Shown in pieces: positions 34,846-43,551 of a stretch of DNA of 64,000 bases (positions within the stretch are counted from its first letter, which is position 1; each line of letters starts with the position of its first letter). The notes beneath the pieces are model-generated. The model searched no databases and was not told where the DNA came from. It worked only from the letters and a program-made list of their open reading frames with translations. The DNA lies in NCBI RefSeq assembly GCF_041820985.1, contig NZ_JBGUAU010000024.1, forward strand, positions 19,012 through 83,011, given 5' to 3'. Both the position numbers and the translations under genes were made by a program. This DNA is from Evansella sp041820985. Lineage in GTDB: Bacteria > Bacillota > Bacilli > Bacillales > Salisediminibacteriaceae.

Positions 34846-36765
34846 TTATCTTTCTTTCATTTGTTCAGTGTTTGTTGTGACAACTTCGATCGTTTCTTCG
34901 ATATTTGTAATCTTTATAGTTACACTCGGATAGGTGATAACTTGCGTATGCGATTCGCCAGGATTAGGATCTGTTTCTTCCACATAAATCTTGAATGTAT
35001 TCCCTTGGTTTACAACTCCTTTAATAGCCAAGTCGTACCCGCCAGTTGGTTTTTCACCAGATCCCACGTATACAATAGCTTCATTGTCATTTTCACCCTC
35101 CAATATGATATATCCTCGCTGGTCTTTCTCATTTTCAATGGTACTCCGTTGTTCCTCTGAAAGTTCGCTATTATCAACTGTTTCATAGTGAATCGCGTCT
35201 AACCCTGATATATCATCTCCAGTATAGCTATCTACCTCTCTAGCCTTTATGATCCAATCACCCTCAACAAACTCATAAGAAACCATTAAGTGAGTGGGTC
35301 CAAATAAATCTTGATTCAACACTTGAGTCATATAAAACTCGTGTTCATTTTTCCTATATAATTGAAAAGTATGATCCTCTAAGATCCTTATCGGTCCATC
35401 CTTTGGAATAACATAGAGACCATCACCTTGTTCTTTATAATATCTATCTACAAAACTTACTGCTAAATCCCTGCTCATTACTTTCATAGCATGCTCAATA
35501 AACTCTGTCTTCGTATCGTATTCTACCACTTTATTTCCATCTGTCTCAGGGAATAGGTGAGCCCTAAAATCGTCTTCCCTCTTTAGGGCATCAGCAGGAG
35601 TAAAGTCTTTAAGATCTAAAAGCATGAGAGTATAATAAGATAATTTTGCTACTTCCCCCCTAGTAGAAGGCGTATCTGGACGGAAAGTGTTATCTGCATA
35701 TCCAGCTATAATCCCCAGTTCCACAGCAGACTCAATATAGTTACGGTACTCAGCACTAATGGAGGCTGCATCTTCAAAAGCAACTTCACCTGAATGTGAA
35801 GGCTCTTCTCCAATAGCCAGGATCAATATTTTTACCATTTCTTCTCTAGAAATTGGTCGATTATAATCTTCAAATTCATTCTCGTCTATAATCCCCAATG
35901 CTTTAGCCGCATTTACATAGGAGGAATACCAAAAATCAGAGGCATTTTCATATTTATAACTAATTGAATGAAGAATTAGTTTTAAAAACTCCGCTACTGT
36001 CACTTCATCATTCGGGCGAAAACTTCCGTCTGGATACCCATGAATAATATTCATGGAAGTAAGTGATGGAACATATTCCATGTACCATTCGTCATAAGAA
36101 ACATCCTCATAACTTTTTTCCAATTGTACGCCTGAAGTCTCTTCATTTAGGCTATACGTTACTTCATAACTCCCTATTTCCTCATCCATCATTAGCTTTT
36201 CAAAATGGATAACTCCAACGTTTTCTTTTATTTGACGTTCTTCAAAGTAGGGCGTGTTTGGATCTTCGTATCTCACCGTAAATACCTTATGACCATCATC
36301 CATGTGAACATTCGTAATTTCAGTTTCTAGTGTTACTTCATTTTCGTTCTCATCTAACACTTCTTGCGTCCAAGCTGTACCTTGCTCTAAAGGTGTCCGA
36401 ATTAATTCAATTCGGTCAAAGTTAGAATCTAGCATCATATCTTCCCTCTTAGCTTGAATCAATACATCGGAGTTTACTATATAAGATAGCGACAGAGAAT
36501 AATCTCCACCGGATTCTCCTCCAGATGCATCGTACACTTCACCACTAATAGAGTAGTAGGTTTCGTTCTCTTCCTTCAAGATGGACGTAACCTGCATTTC
36601 ATGTCCGTATTCTACAAACCCCCAGTAATTCCACTTATAGTTTTCATCCTTAGGTAATAAATCTTTGAGCTCCGTGGAGTCATAAATTGATTCTGCTGAA
36701 ACATTCCCTACAACGGCAAAAATGAAAAGAGTTAGGAATACTAAAGATACCTTCCTCATCATCAA
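34846..36765 (-). CDS. SLH-domain protein with C-terminal PrcB-like domain
   Basis: A 639-residue exported protein. Signal peptide about 1-24. A beta-rich N-terminal domain (25-220) has alternating acidic strands. Three SLH domains lie about 222-390 (YPDGSFRPNDEVTVAEFLKL, NRPISREEMVKILI, YADNTFRPDTPSTRGEVAKL). A domain at 400-550 resembles small secreted alpha/beta folds. The C-terminus (about 555-630) has VYVGSGEKPTGGYDLAIKGV and ITYPSVTIKI, characteristic of the PrcB C-terminal domain first described with a spirochaete surface protease. Its placement in the middle, not at an end, makes the SLH block unusual. Function unknown. Confidence 0.85.
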   Translation of the reverse strand: MMMRKVSLVFLTLFIFAVVGNVSAESIYDSTELKDLLPKDENYKWNYWGFVEYGHEMQVTSILKEENETYYSISGEVYDASGGESGGDYSLSLSYIVNSDVLIQAKREDMMLDSNFDRIELIRTPLEQGTAWTQEVLDENENEVTLETEITNVHMDDGHKVFTVRYEDPNTPYFEERQIKENVGVIHFEKLMMDEEIGSYEVTYSLNEETSGVQLEKSYEDVSYDEWYMEYVPSLTSMNIIHGYPDGSFRPNDEVTVAEFLKLILHSISYKYENASDFWYSSYVNAAKALGIIDENEFEDYNRPISREEMVKILILAIGEEPSHSGEVAFEDAASISAEYRNYIESAVELGIIAGYADNTFRPDTPSTRGEVAKLSYYTLMLLDLKDFTPADALKREDDFRAHLFPETDGNKVVEYDTKTEFIEHAMKVMSRDLAVSFVDRYYKEQGDGLYVIPKDGPIRILEDHTFQLYRKNEHEFYMTQVLNQDLFGPTHLMVSYEFVEGDWIIKAREVDSYTGDDISGLDAIHYETVDNSELSEEQRSTIENEKDQRGYIILEGENDNEAIVYVGSGEKPTGGYDLAIKGVVNQGNTFKIYVEETDPNPGESHTQVITYPSVTIKITNIEETIEVVTTNTEQMKER

Positions 36766-36873
36766 TCCTCCATATCATCTTTTGTTAAATATTGTTATTA
36801 CAAAGAGTACCTCGTCCGACAAAGTGTGTCTTTCACCTATATCCAAAATATGCTGATGCTAAACACCACACCC

Positions 36874-36939
36874 AAAAGTAGCACCTACCAAAACTCGTTT
36901 TGGTAGGTGCTACTTTTTAGTGATTTGGTAGGTGCTACC
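36874..36939. repeat. GTAGCACCTACC element, three arms
   Basis: AAAAGTAGCACCTACCAAAAC (36874-36894) pairs with GTTTTGGTAGGTGCTACTTTT (36897-36917), and a third arm GGTAGGTGCTACC follows at 36927-36939. The spare arm would let alternative hairpins form. Confidence 0.85.
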
Positions 36940-36946
36940 TTTTAAA

Positions 36947-37135
36947 TAAACGGAGAATTTTCCCTTATTTAAAAAATAGCATGAAAAATAGTCTGAATAA
37001 AAGGAGAAATTCCGCTTATTGACTCAAATCAATTTAAAAAAGGGGGTATTTTCTTTGCATAGTCGGAAAAACTCCACTTATTTGCCACGAAATTAGGTGA
37101 ATTTTGATTATAAACGGAAATTCTCCGCTTATTTT
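36947..37135. repeat. Dispersed CGGAAATTCTCCGCTTATT-type repeats
   Basis: Four related units: AACGGAGAATTTTCCCTTATT (about 36949), AAAGGAGAAATTCCGCTTATT (about 37000), GTCGGAAAAACTCCACTTATT (about 37061) and AACGGAAATTCTCCGCTTATT (about 37112). Each has a short GGA...TCC inverted core followed by CTTATT. Confidence 0.65.
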
Positions 37136-37425
37136 ATTTCACTGGTAAGGATAGAAATACATGGACTTGGCGATAAGCTAAGTTTATCTAATAAATTTCC
37201 AAGAAAACCTCGTTTACTTCAACAAACGGTTAATGAAATAAGCAAATATAAAACAATGGCACTAAGAACCTTCGTGCCATTGTAATATGCGAAATATACT
37301 GTGAATCTAGTAGAGAAAGATATGTGATTTATCGTGTGAATTCGTCTGTGATTTGACGTTTTGCACCTCTGAAGTAAACCCGTTACTGATGCCAGAGGTG
37401 GTCTGATTTGCTTGGTGCTACTTTT

Positions 37426-38781
37426 TTATTCGTAAAACGCTTCTATCGTGTACCCTTTTTCTTCTAGGTAGTAAAGGATAGTTCCCTCTGTTAAGAAGTG
37501 AGCTGCTCCAACTACGACAAAGTATGTTCCTTTTTCTTCTGATTCTAGAAGTTGACTAATTCCTTCTGCCATATTCTTATCTCTTTCACCTAATAACATT
37601 TCATCGAACTCAGTAGGCTCACCATCTAGAAGTAGTAAGCTCTCTGTAAAGCCATCGATATCACCAGCGCTCCAATACTTAAACCATTCTTTTAAAAGCT
37701 CAGCTTCTGATTCGTCATATGTCTGTTCTTCTAAAATACTATCAAGTACATCAGCAAGGTAGTCTTCCTGTGCTTCCGCAGATAAACCATCAAACATATC
37801 AGCTTGCGCAGCAATACCTTCTAGCTCTAGTATCGGTTTTTGTCCTAACATCGCATTTGTAAGGAAGTACATATCAATACCTAACGATGCTAATTCCTCA
37901 GCTGGCGTACCTAAAGATTCACTTAAGGATATGTTCGATAAATCACTTGCGATTGACCATGGCTTATAAAAAGCAACGTATTCTACTGGAATTCCGTACC
38001 CTTCTAATACTTTCACCAATTTATTATATGTCTCTTCACTAAGTACGTCTTCAATGGTAGTTTCGTCATCAAACATAGATTTTTGCATAAAATATTGTAA
38101 GCCTTCCAAGTCAAAAAGGTTAGCTTCCACTACTAAAGCATCTGATTCATGAAATGCATTCACTAGTTTTTCGTTAAATGGATATAAGTCTGTTGTTCCT
38201 AGATGGATTGATCCTAGTAAATACACTAGATTCCCATCATTCTCTACCTTCCAAGCTACACCTTTAGCGCCCGCTTGCACTTGGTAGTATGTATCTTGTA
38301 CTAGTCTTACTGCAAAAATTACAGCTTGCTCCGTAGTAGCGACTGAATCTAATTCTAGTCCTCTCGTTGTTCCTTTCAGTATTCCTTGTTCCTGCATGTA
38401 ATCTACAGCAGATTCACCTACAGGAAGGTCATATTGAGCAACAATATTATACAATCTTGTTATGATATCGCCTCTCGTGCCGTCACTATTATAGGATTCA
38501 GGCGTAAAATCCTCGTTTTTCTCAAGTCCTAGTTCTGCTATTTTACCATCTGTGAGTGATAATAAAATCTCTAAACGATCCTGTGAAACCTCGCCTCTAA
38601 AACTATCATAATACCATTCCATCGGGAAGATTCCATATCTTTCCCCTTCGTTTAAAATCTCAATTGCCCATTCACTTACATCTGGTCCTTCTTGATCAGA
38701 CGCTAAGGTTGGTACTACGGTTGAAAGCATTAGCAAGATAGTAAGCAATGCTACCAAAGTACCCTTACATAATTTTCTCAT
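37426..38781 (-). CDS. Secreted TraB/GumN-family protein
   Basis: A roughly 451-residue exported protein. Signal peptide about 1-28 (KLCKGTLVALLTILLMLS). Residues 30-185 hold divergent SLH-like segments (SEWAIEILNEGERYGIF, DYMQEQGILKGT, ATTEQAVIFAVRLV). Residues 190-451 form the TraB/GumN (Tiki-like) domain, with the conserved GSIHLG, a VVEANLF glutamate motif, and VVVGAAHFLTEGTILYYLEEKGYTI at the end. Tiki relatives are metalloproteases; activity of the bacterial GumN group is unproven. ATG 38779-38781 is chosen because GAGGAG lies 8 bases upstream; an earlier ATG 7 codons up overlaps that site. Confidence 0.85.
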   Translation of the reverse strand: MRKLCKGTLVALLTILLMLSTVVPTLASDQEGPDVSEWAIEILNEGERYGIFPMEWYYDSFRGEVSQDRLEILLSLTDGKIAELGLEKNEDFTPESYNSDGTRGDIITRLYNIVAQYDLPVGESAVDYMQEQGILKGTTRGLELDSVATTEQAVIFAVRLVQDTYYQVQAGAKGVAWKVENDGNLVYLLGSIHLGTTDLYPFNEKLVNAFHESDALVVEANLFDLEGLQYFMQKSMFDDETTIEDVLSEETYNKLVKVLEGYGIPVEYVAFYKPWSIASDLSNISLSESLGTPAEELASLGIDMYFLTNAMLGQKPILELEGIAAQADMFDGLSAEAQEDYLADVLDSILEEQTYDESEAELLKEWFKYWSAGDIDGFTESLLLLDGEPTEFDEMLLGERDKNMAEGISQLLESEEKGTYFVVVGAAHFLTEGTILYYLEEKGYTIEAFYE

Positions 38782-38958
38782 TCCAGTATCTCCTCTCTTC
38801 ATTTGCTTCTACATAGGCATTCCATTTATGAGTGATCGTGAAGTCTATCAAACTACCTAACGCAGAAAATATGATTCTAACATTCTATATAGGTAAAATG
38901 TTACAACCATTTTACATTATTCACCATTATCTCTGAGGTGTCAAATGAAAAGGTGAAA

Positions 38959-39027
38959 AGGTAGCACCTACCAAAACAAGTTATGGTAGGTGCTACTTTT
39001 CATCGTTTTGGTAGGTGCTACCTTTTT
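38959..39027. repeat. GTAGCACCTACC element, three arms
   Basis: Arms at 38961-38975 (GTAGCACCTACCAAA), 38984-39000 (opposite orientation, GGTAGGTGCTACTTTT) and 39006-39027 (GTTTTGGTAGGTGCTACC). It lies between the TraB-like gene and mnaA. Confidence 0.85.
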
Positions 39028-39041
39028 TGAACGAACAACGC

Positions 39042-39071
39042 AAAAACCACCTCTGGTTCCAGAGGTGGTTT
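39042..39071 (-). terminator. Rho-independent terminator of the mnaA unit
   Basis: AAACCACCTCTGG / CCAGAGGTGGTTT with a very short loop, followed on the minus strand by TTTTGCG, 10 bases after the mnaA stop. Confidence 0.8.
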
Positions 39072-39081
39072 GATTCGGCTT

Positions 39082-40176
39082 TTATTTTTCAAGAATATCC
39101 GCTATGCGTTTACTCGCAAGGCCATCGCCATATGGGTTGCTAGCTTGACTCATTGATTTGTACATTTCTTTATCATCTAATAACATTTTAAATGTATGGT
39201 AGATGGTTTCTTCGTTCGTTCCTACTAATTTAAGCGTACCTGCTGCAATTCCTTCAGGACGTTCTGTAGTATCTCGCATGACCAATACTGGTTTCCCTAA
39301 GCTAGGTGCTTCCTCTTGTATTCCTCCGCTATCAGTAAGAATTAAATAAGATCTCGCAAGGAAATTATGGAAGTCAAGTACTTCTAACGGTTCGATAATC
39401 TTAACTCTGTCCGTATTTCCAAGAATATCATTCGCAGCTTCTCTTACCACAGGGTTCATATGAATAGGATAGACAGCTTTGATATCTGGATACTCATCCA
39501 CAATCCGCTTTATCGCCTTAAACATGTTACGCATAGGTTCTCCAAGATTCTCACGTCTATGTGCTGTTATCATGATTAACCTATTATCTCCGACCCAGTC
39601 TAAGTGCTTATGTGTATATTCCTCTTGCACCGTAGTTTTCAGTGCATCGATGGCTGTATTTCCTGTTACGTGAATCGAATCCACGTCTTTTCCTTCTCTT
39701 ATCAAGTTTTCCTTCGATACGTCCGTTGGTGCAAAGTTATATTTTGCAACGATGCCCACAGCTTGACGATTAAACTCCTCAGGAAATGGAGAATAAATAT
39801 TATACGTTCGTAGACCTGCCTCCACATGACCAACAGGTATTTGTAAGTAAAAACAAGCTAATGACGTAACAAAGGTTGTAGAAGTATCTCCGTGAACCAA
39901 CACAACATCAGGCTTAACTTCTTCTAAAGCAGCTTTCATTTTCTCTAAAATACTTATGGTTACATCAAATAACGTTTGTTTGTCCTTCATAATGGACAGA
40001 TTATAATCAGGTACAACGTCAAAAGCATCCAATACCTGTTGGAGCATTTCACGATGCTGACCTGTTACACAGACAACTGTTTCAAACGTATCACGTGTTT
40101 TCAATTCCTTTACTAATGGACACATTTTAATGGCCTCTGGACGAGTTCCAAAGACCACCATAATTTTTTTCTTCAT
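39082..40176 (-). CDS. mnaA: UDP-N-acetylglucosamine 2-epimerase (non-hydrolysing)
   Basis: A 364-residue enzyme converting UDP-GlcNAc to UDP-ManNAc. Seen: MVVFGTRPEAIKMCPLV, HGDTSTTF, HVEAGLRTYN, FPEEFNRQAVG, TAHRRENLGEPM and LTDSGGIQEEAPSLGKPVLVMRDTTERPE. The length is normal. ATG 40174-40176 is chosen by family length; a TTG at 40186-40188 is an alternative, and neither has a strong binding site. UDP-ManNAc feeds the TagA-like transferase (59289-60038) and the ManNAc dehydrogenase (56229-57521), for wall-polymer synthesis. Confidence 0.95.
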   Translation of the reverse strand: MKKKIMVVFGTRPEAIKMCPLVKELKTRDTFETVVCVTGQHREMLQQVLDAFDVVPDYNLSIMKDKQTLFDVTISILEKMKAALEEVKPDVVLVHGDTSTTFVTSLACFYLQIPVGHVEAGLRTYNIYSPFPEEFNRQAVGIVAKYNFAPTDVSKENLIREGKDVDSIHVTGNTAIDALKTTVQEEYTHKHLDWVGDNRLIMITAHRRENLGEPMRNMFKAIKRIVDEYPDIKAVYPIHMNPVVREAANDILGNTDRVKIIEPLEVLDFHNFLARSYLILTDSGGIQEEAPSLGKPVLVMRDTTERPEGIAAGTLKLVGTNEETIYHTFKMLLDDKEMYKSMSQASNPYGDGLASKRIADILEK

Positions 40177-40255
40177 CGTATCTACCAACTTTACCTTGTT
40201 TTATGGGTCTGTTAGTACTATAGTAACCAACTGTCGTCAAAATAGTACCTAAACT

Positions 40256-41320
40256 CTACGATTTCATTTTTGCCATTGTGATATTTGTGACCTTACTAAT
40301 GAAATTTAACATTGGTCTGTATTTCCCATTAATCAATCCAACTAATTCCGCAATGAGCTGAACAGCTAAAATAACAAATACTACAATAAACAGCGATACC
40401 CACAAGGTTGCCTGAGTTAGCAAGATTGCAGATACAGAAAAAATAGCACTAATACCATAAATAATTAACACTGTTGTTCTGTGAGAAAAACCAAGTCGTA
40501 ATAAACAATGGTGCAAGTGTGATTTATCAGGTGCAGACAAAGGCTGCTTATTCACTAAACGGCGAATGATCGCAAATAGTGTATCTGAAATAGGCACTGC
40601 CAAAATAACAACGGGAATCAATAATGAGTATAACGTGATACTCTTAAATCCTAATAAGGAAATAACGGAGATCATATATCCTAAAAATAATGCACCCGTG
40701 TCTCCCATGAATATTTTTGCTGGATAAAAGTTAAAAAATAGAAACCCTAAATTACTAGCTAGTAAAATCGATGCTAATGCTACAATAAAAAGGTCACCTT
40801 TCATAGCAGCAATAATAGTAATGGTTAATAACACAATAGAAGATACTCCTGAAGCTAAACCATCTAACCCATCTATCAGATTAATAGCGTTTGTTACACC
40901 AACAATCCATAATAATGTCAACGGTATTCCTAAAATACCCAATTGAAGAACACCATCAAAAGGAAGGTTAATAAACTCGACATATAGACCTCCTGTAATT
41001 ACCACTACAGCAGCTGCAATTTGTCCTGTTAATTTGATTAAAGCTGATAACTCATACATATCATCTAAAACACCAGTTATCACAATGATAAAAGCTCCGA
41101 TAAGGATTGGCCAAGCATAAGAGCTATCAGGTGTAAGTATTAAAAATCCAATTAAAAAACTTATGAAGATCGCTAAACCACCAAGTCTAGGCATAATCTT
41201 TTCGTGAACTTTTCTTGCGTTTGGTTTATCCGTTGCTCCAATTTTTATTGCAAATTTCTTAACTAGTGGCGTTAATAAAAGCGAAGCTATAAAGCATATT
41301 ATAAATGTTACGTATATCAA
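40256..41320 (-). CDS. tagO: Undecaprenyl-phosphate GlcNAc-1-phosphate transferase (TagO/WecA-like)
   Basis: A 354-residue membrane protein with about ten helices, of the MraY/WecA/TagO family. Conserved cytosolic motifs: GATDKPNARKVHEKIMPRLGG, the Asp pair in ITGVLDDMYEL, NAINLIDGLDGLASG, FMGDTGALFLGY and the His-rich SAPDKSHLHHCLLRLG. It starts wall teichoic acid or secondary wall polymer by transferring GlcNAc-1-P to undecaprenyl phosphate, the step before TagA. Same strand as mnaA, 79 bases upstream of the chosen mnaA start, so probably cotranscribed. Confidence 0.94.
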   Translation of the reverse strand: MIYVTFIICFIASLLLTPLVKKFAIKIGATDKPNARKVHEKIMPRLGGLAIFISFLIGFLILTPDSSYAWPILIGAFIIVITGVLDDMYELSALIKLTGQIAAAVVVITGGLYVEFINLPFDGVLQLGILGIPLTLLWIVGVTNAINLIDGLDGLASGVSSIVLLTITIIAAMKGDLFIVALASILLASNLGFLFFNFYPAKIFMGDTGALFLGYMISVISLLGFKSITLYSLLIPVVILAVPISDTLFAIIRRLVNKQPLSAPDKSHLHHCLLRLGFSHRTTVLIIYGISAIFSVSAILLTQATLWVSLFIVVFVILAVQLIAELVGLINGKYRPMLNFISKVTNITMAKMKS

Positions 41321-41586
41321 GATCTTCCACTCTCCCTTGTCAACAACTATGATAATTATTCGTAGCGTTGATTCATTTCATGTCTGTATTAGTTTGAAAT
41401 GATGTGTTATTTTCTATTTGTTTTCTATTTATATTAGACGTAAAAAAACAGTATTCGATTCATTTTTTTTGAAAAATCTTAAATCCTTATGAATTATAAC
41501 ATATATTTACATGTAAAAGCATTGAAAAAGTTTCCAACAAGTAGATTTATTATTTTCCTCCTCTCAATGAGAGGTATTATATCAAA

Positions 41587-42012
41587 TTACCCTTCACTCG
41601 TGTTCTTTAACTCGCTTTTTCCATACTTTTTTATAATTATAAAAATACATACTATGGCTAGTAAAGCACCTGCTGAATTATATAGAACGTCTGTAAAAAC
41701 TCCATCTCTCCCTGGTACGAAGCTTTGATGATATTCGTCAATTGCACCATATATCGTAGCAAACAGCCATGCAAGGAAGTATCTATATTTCTTCCCTCGT
41801 AATCCTAACCAAAAAAGAATTGCCAATATGCCGAATGCAGTAACATGTCCAGTTTTTCGTAAAACAATATTTAAAATCACACTATCGAAGAATGGATTTG
41901 TCAATAACTGTTCCGTTGAATCTCCTGTAAAAAAAGGGTTTCTTGTTACAATGGCAATTATGATACACCAAACAACTGCCATAATTAGCCAAATCTTCGC
42001 ATTTACCTTCAT
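41587..42012 (-). CDS. VanZ-like membrane protein
   Basis: A 141-residue membrane protein with about four helices and the VanZ signature DEYHQSFVPGRDGVFTDVLYN followed by SAGALLAIVCIF. It is a paralogue of the protein at 116-586; both lie next to polymer-synthesis genes. A role in envelope glycopolymer metabolism or glycopeptide tolerance is possible but unproven. It lies 266 bases upstream of tagO, and that spacer contains no clear gene. Confidence 0.83.
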   Translation of the reverse strand: MKVNAKIWLIMAVVWCIIIAIVTRNPFFTGDSTEQLLTNPFFDSVILNIVLRKTGHVTAFGILAILFWLGLRGKKYRYFLAWLFATIYGAIDEYHQSFVPGRDGVFTDVLYNSAGALLAIVCIFIIIKKYGKSELKNTSEG

Positions 42013-42316
42013 AAAACTACTCCTATTTTCAAATTTAGTTTAATATTACTTATTTTTGTCCATATAATCAATAAGAGTATTGTTTATTGAAATGAACTTC
42101 CAACTATATTAATATTTAAGAAATAAACACATTTAACAAGGATCTCACCGAATTACATATTCTTCGCTGAAATAAGTTGTAACAAATTTGAAATTCTTAT
42201 TAAGACAAACTTTAATAATTCATATCAAACTGCTATAATTAAGTTTGCTGTTTTAATTTATTAGCTAAAGTATAAGAAATGAAAGTATAAAGTGTTTTAG
42301 AAAGAAGGTCATTCAA
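42013..42316. other. Divergent spacer before csaB
   Basis: An AT-rich region with no gene. A TATAAT at 42234-42239 on the plus strand, with a weak TTTAAT 17 bases before it (42211-42216), is the best promoter candidate for csaB. Confidence 0.45.
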
Positions 42317-43405
42317 ATGGCTAATATATTAATTTCCGGTTATTACGGCTTTGACAATGCCGGAGATGATTCCGTACTTCATGGAATAATTAATTCTTTA
42401 AAGAAAAATGATCCGTCACTAACATTTACCGTCTTATCCAATCAACCTGGCAAAACGGAAAAAATGTTTGGCGTTTCTGCATATAACCGTTGGAATATTA
42501 GTGAAGTCATTGGTCAAATAAAAAAACATGACTTATTAGTAATGGGTGGAGGAAGCCTTCTCCAAGATGCAACTAGTCCTCGAAGTGTTTTTTACTATTT
42601 AGGAATTGTATTAGTTGCAAAGCTATATAAAAAGCCGGTTGTATTCTACGGTCAAGGATTTGGACCAGTTACAAAACCAATAAGCAAAATGTTGATAAAA
42701 CGGATAGTAAATAAAGTTGATGTTATTACTGTAAGAGATTTCAAATCTAGAGAAGATCTTCAAAAAATTGGAGTAAACAAAAGTCCAATTGTAATAACTG
42801 CTGATCCTGCAGTAACCATTTACCCTGAAAGTATCGATATGAATGTTGGGAGACAACTATTAATAGATTTAAACCTTGCTCCCGAAAAAACCATTGTCAT
42901 ATCGGTTCGACCTTGGAAAAAGGAGCAGCATTATAAAAAAGTTCTCACAGAGGTTTCAGATCACTTCGGTAGTAAGGGCTGGAATATCTTATTCCTACCA
43001 ATGCAGTATCCTGCAGATGTGGCTCCAGCAAAAGATATTATGGCCATGATGAAGGAAAAAGCATATGTGATAGATAGACCACTGGATTTCAAGGAAATCA
43101 TCAGCCTTATTGGAAACACACGTTTAGTACTAGGTATGAGACTTCATTCCATCATCCTTGCTGCTGTGATGAATATCCCATTTGTTGGTATCTCCTATGA
43201 TCAAAAGGTCGATCGCTTCGTCGAGATGGTCGATATGCACTCAGCTGGTCATATTCGAGATTTGGAAACGAAAAACGTAATTGAGAGTGTGGAAAAAACA
43301 ATTAGTAACGAGCAACAAATAAAAGCTCGATTAGCTAATAATATGAAGGACATCATTGCAAAAGCGGAACAAAATAGCCAATTAACGTTGGAAAAGCTTA
43401 AATAA
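42317..43405 (+). CDS. csaB: Polysaccharide pyruvyl transferase CsaB
   Basis: A 362-residue enzyme of the polysaccharide pyruvyl transferase family. Seen: ILISGYYGFDNAGDDSVLHGII at the N-terminus, LLVMGGGSLLQDATSPRSVFYYLG, FYGQGFGPVT, and near the C-terminus LGMRLHSIILAAVMNIPFVGISYDQKVDRF. CsaB adds ketal-pyruvate to the secondary wall polymer; SLH domains bind this pyruvylated polymer, so it anchors the SLH proteins encoded at 25-37 kb. Start ATG follows AAGAAGG. It is monocistronic, with a hairpin terminator after it. Confidence 0.95.
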   Translation: MANILISGYYGFDNAGDDSVLHGIINSLKKNDPSLTFTVLSNQPGKTEKMFGVSAYNRWNISEVIGQIKKHDLLVMGGGSLLQDATSPRSVFYYLGIVLVAKLYKKPVVFYGQGFGPVTKPISKMLIKRIVNKVDVITVRDFKSREDLQKIGVNKSPIVITADPAVTIYPESIDMNVGRQLLIDLNLAPEKTIVISVRPWKKEQHYKKVLTEVSDHFGSKGWNILFLPMQYPADVAPAKDIMAMMKEKAYVIDRPLDFKEIISLIGNTRLVLGMRLHSIILAAVMNIPFVGISYDQKVDRFVEMVDMHSAGHIRDLETKNVIESVEKTISNEQQIKARLANNMKDIIAKAEQNSQLTLEKLK

Positions 43406-43463
43406 AACCCTATTTCTTATCTTACACATCGCAAGATCCAATAAGATATGGAAATGGGGTTAT
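43404..43463 (+). terminator. Terminator after csaB
   Basis: AACCC-ATTTC-ATCTTA pairs with TAAGAT-GGAAAT-GGGTT, an interrupted stem of about 17 bp, followed by ATTTTAATT. Confidence 0.65.
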
Positions 43464-43504
43464 TTTAATTGAATCGGCGGGATCCGAGCCTTTTAGAAAA
43501 AACC

Positions 43505-43551
43505 AAAAAGACCCTTTTTCATTAGTAATCCACTTGAAAAAGAGTCTTTTT
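43505..43551 (-). terminator. Terminator of the glycosyltransferase unit
   Basis: AAAAAGACCCTTTTTC (43505-43520) pairs with GAAAAAGAGTCTTTTT (43536-43551), with one mismatch. The minus-strand tail is GGTTTTTTC. The base of the stem touches the stop codon of the gene at 43552. Confidence 0.75.

Larger units (their letters stand above)
36766..37425. other. Repeat-filled intergenic region
   Basis: No gene I can support. It contains the GTAGCACCTAC hairpin set (36874-36939) and four copies of an AAACGGA(G)AATT-CTCCGCTTATT-like unit (about 36949-37135). A possible CACCTCTG / CCAGAGGTGG hairpin at 37366-37398 precedes the end of the TraB-like gene. A 62-codon plus-strand frame at 37097-37285 has no ribosome binding site and is probably chance. 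Confidence 0.55.

Noticed and set aside
37097..37285. 62-codon plus-strand open frame in the spacer before the TraB-like gene
   Set aside because: It has no ribosome binding site, overlaps the CTTATT-type repeat and shows no family pattern; probably a chance frame.
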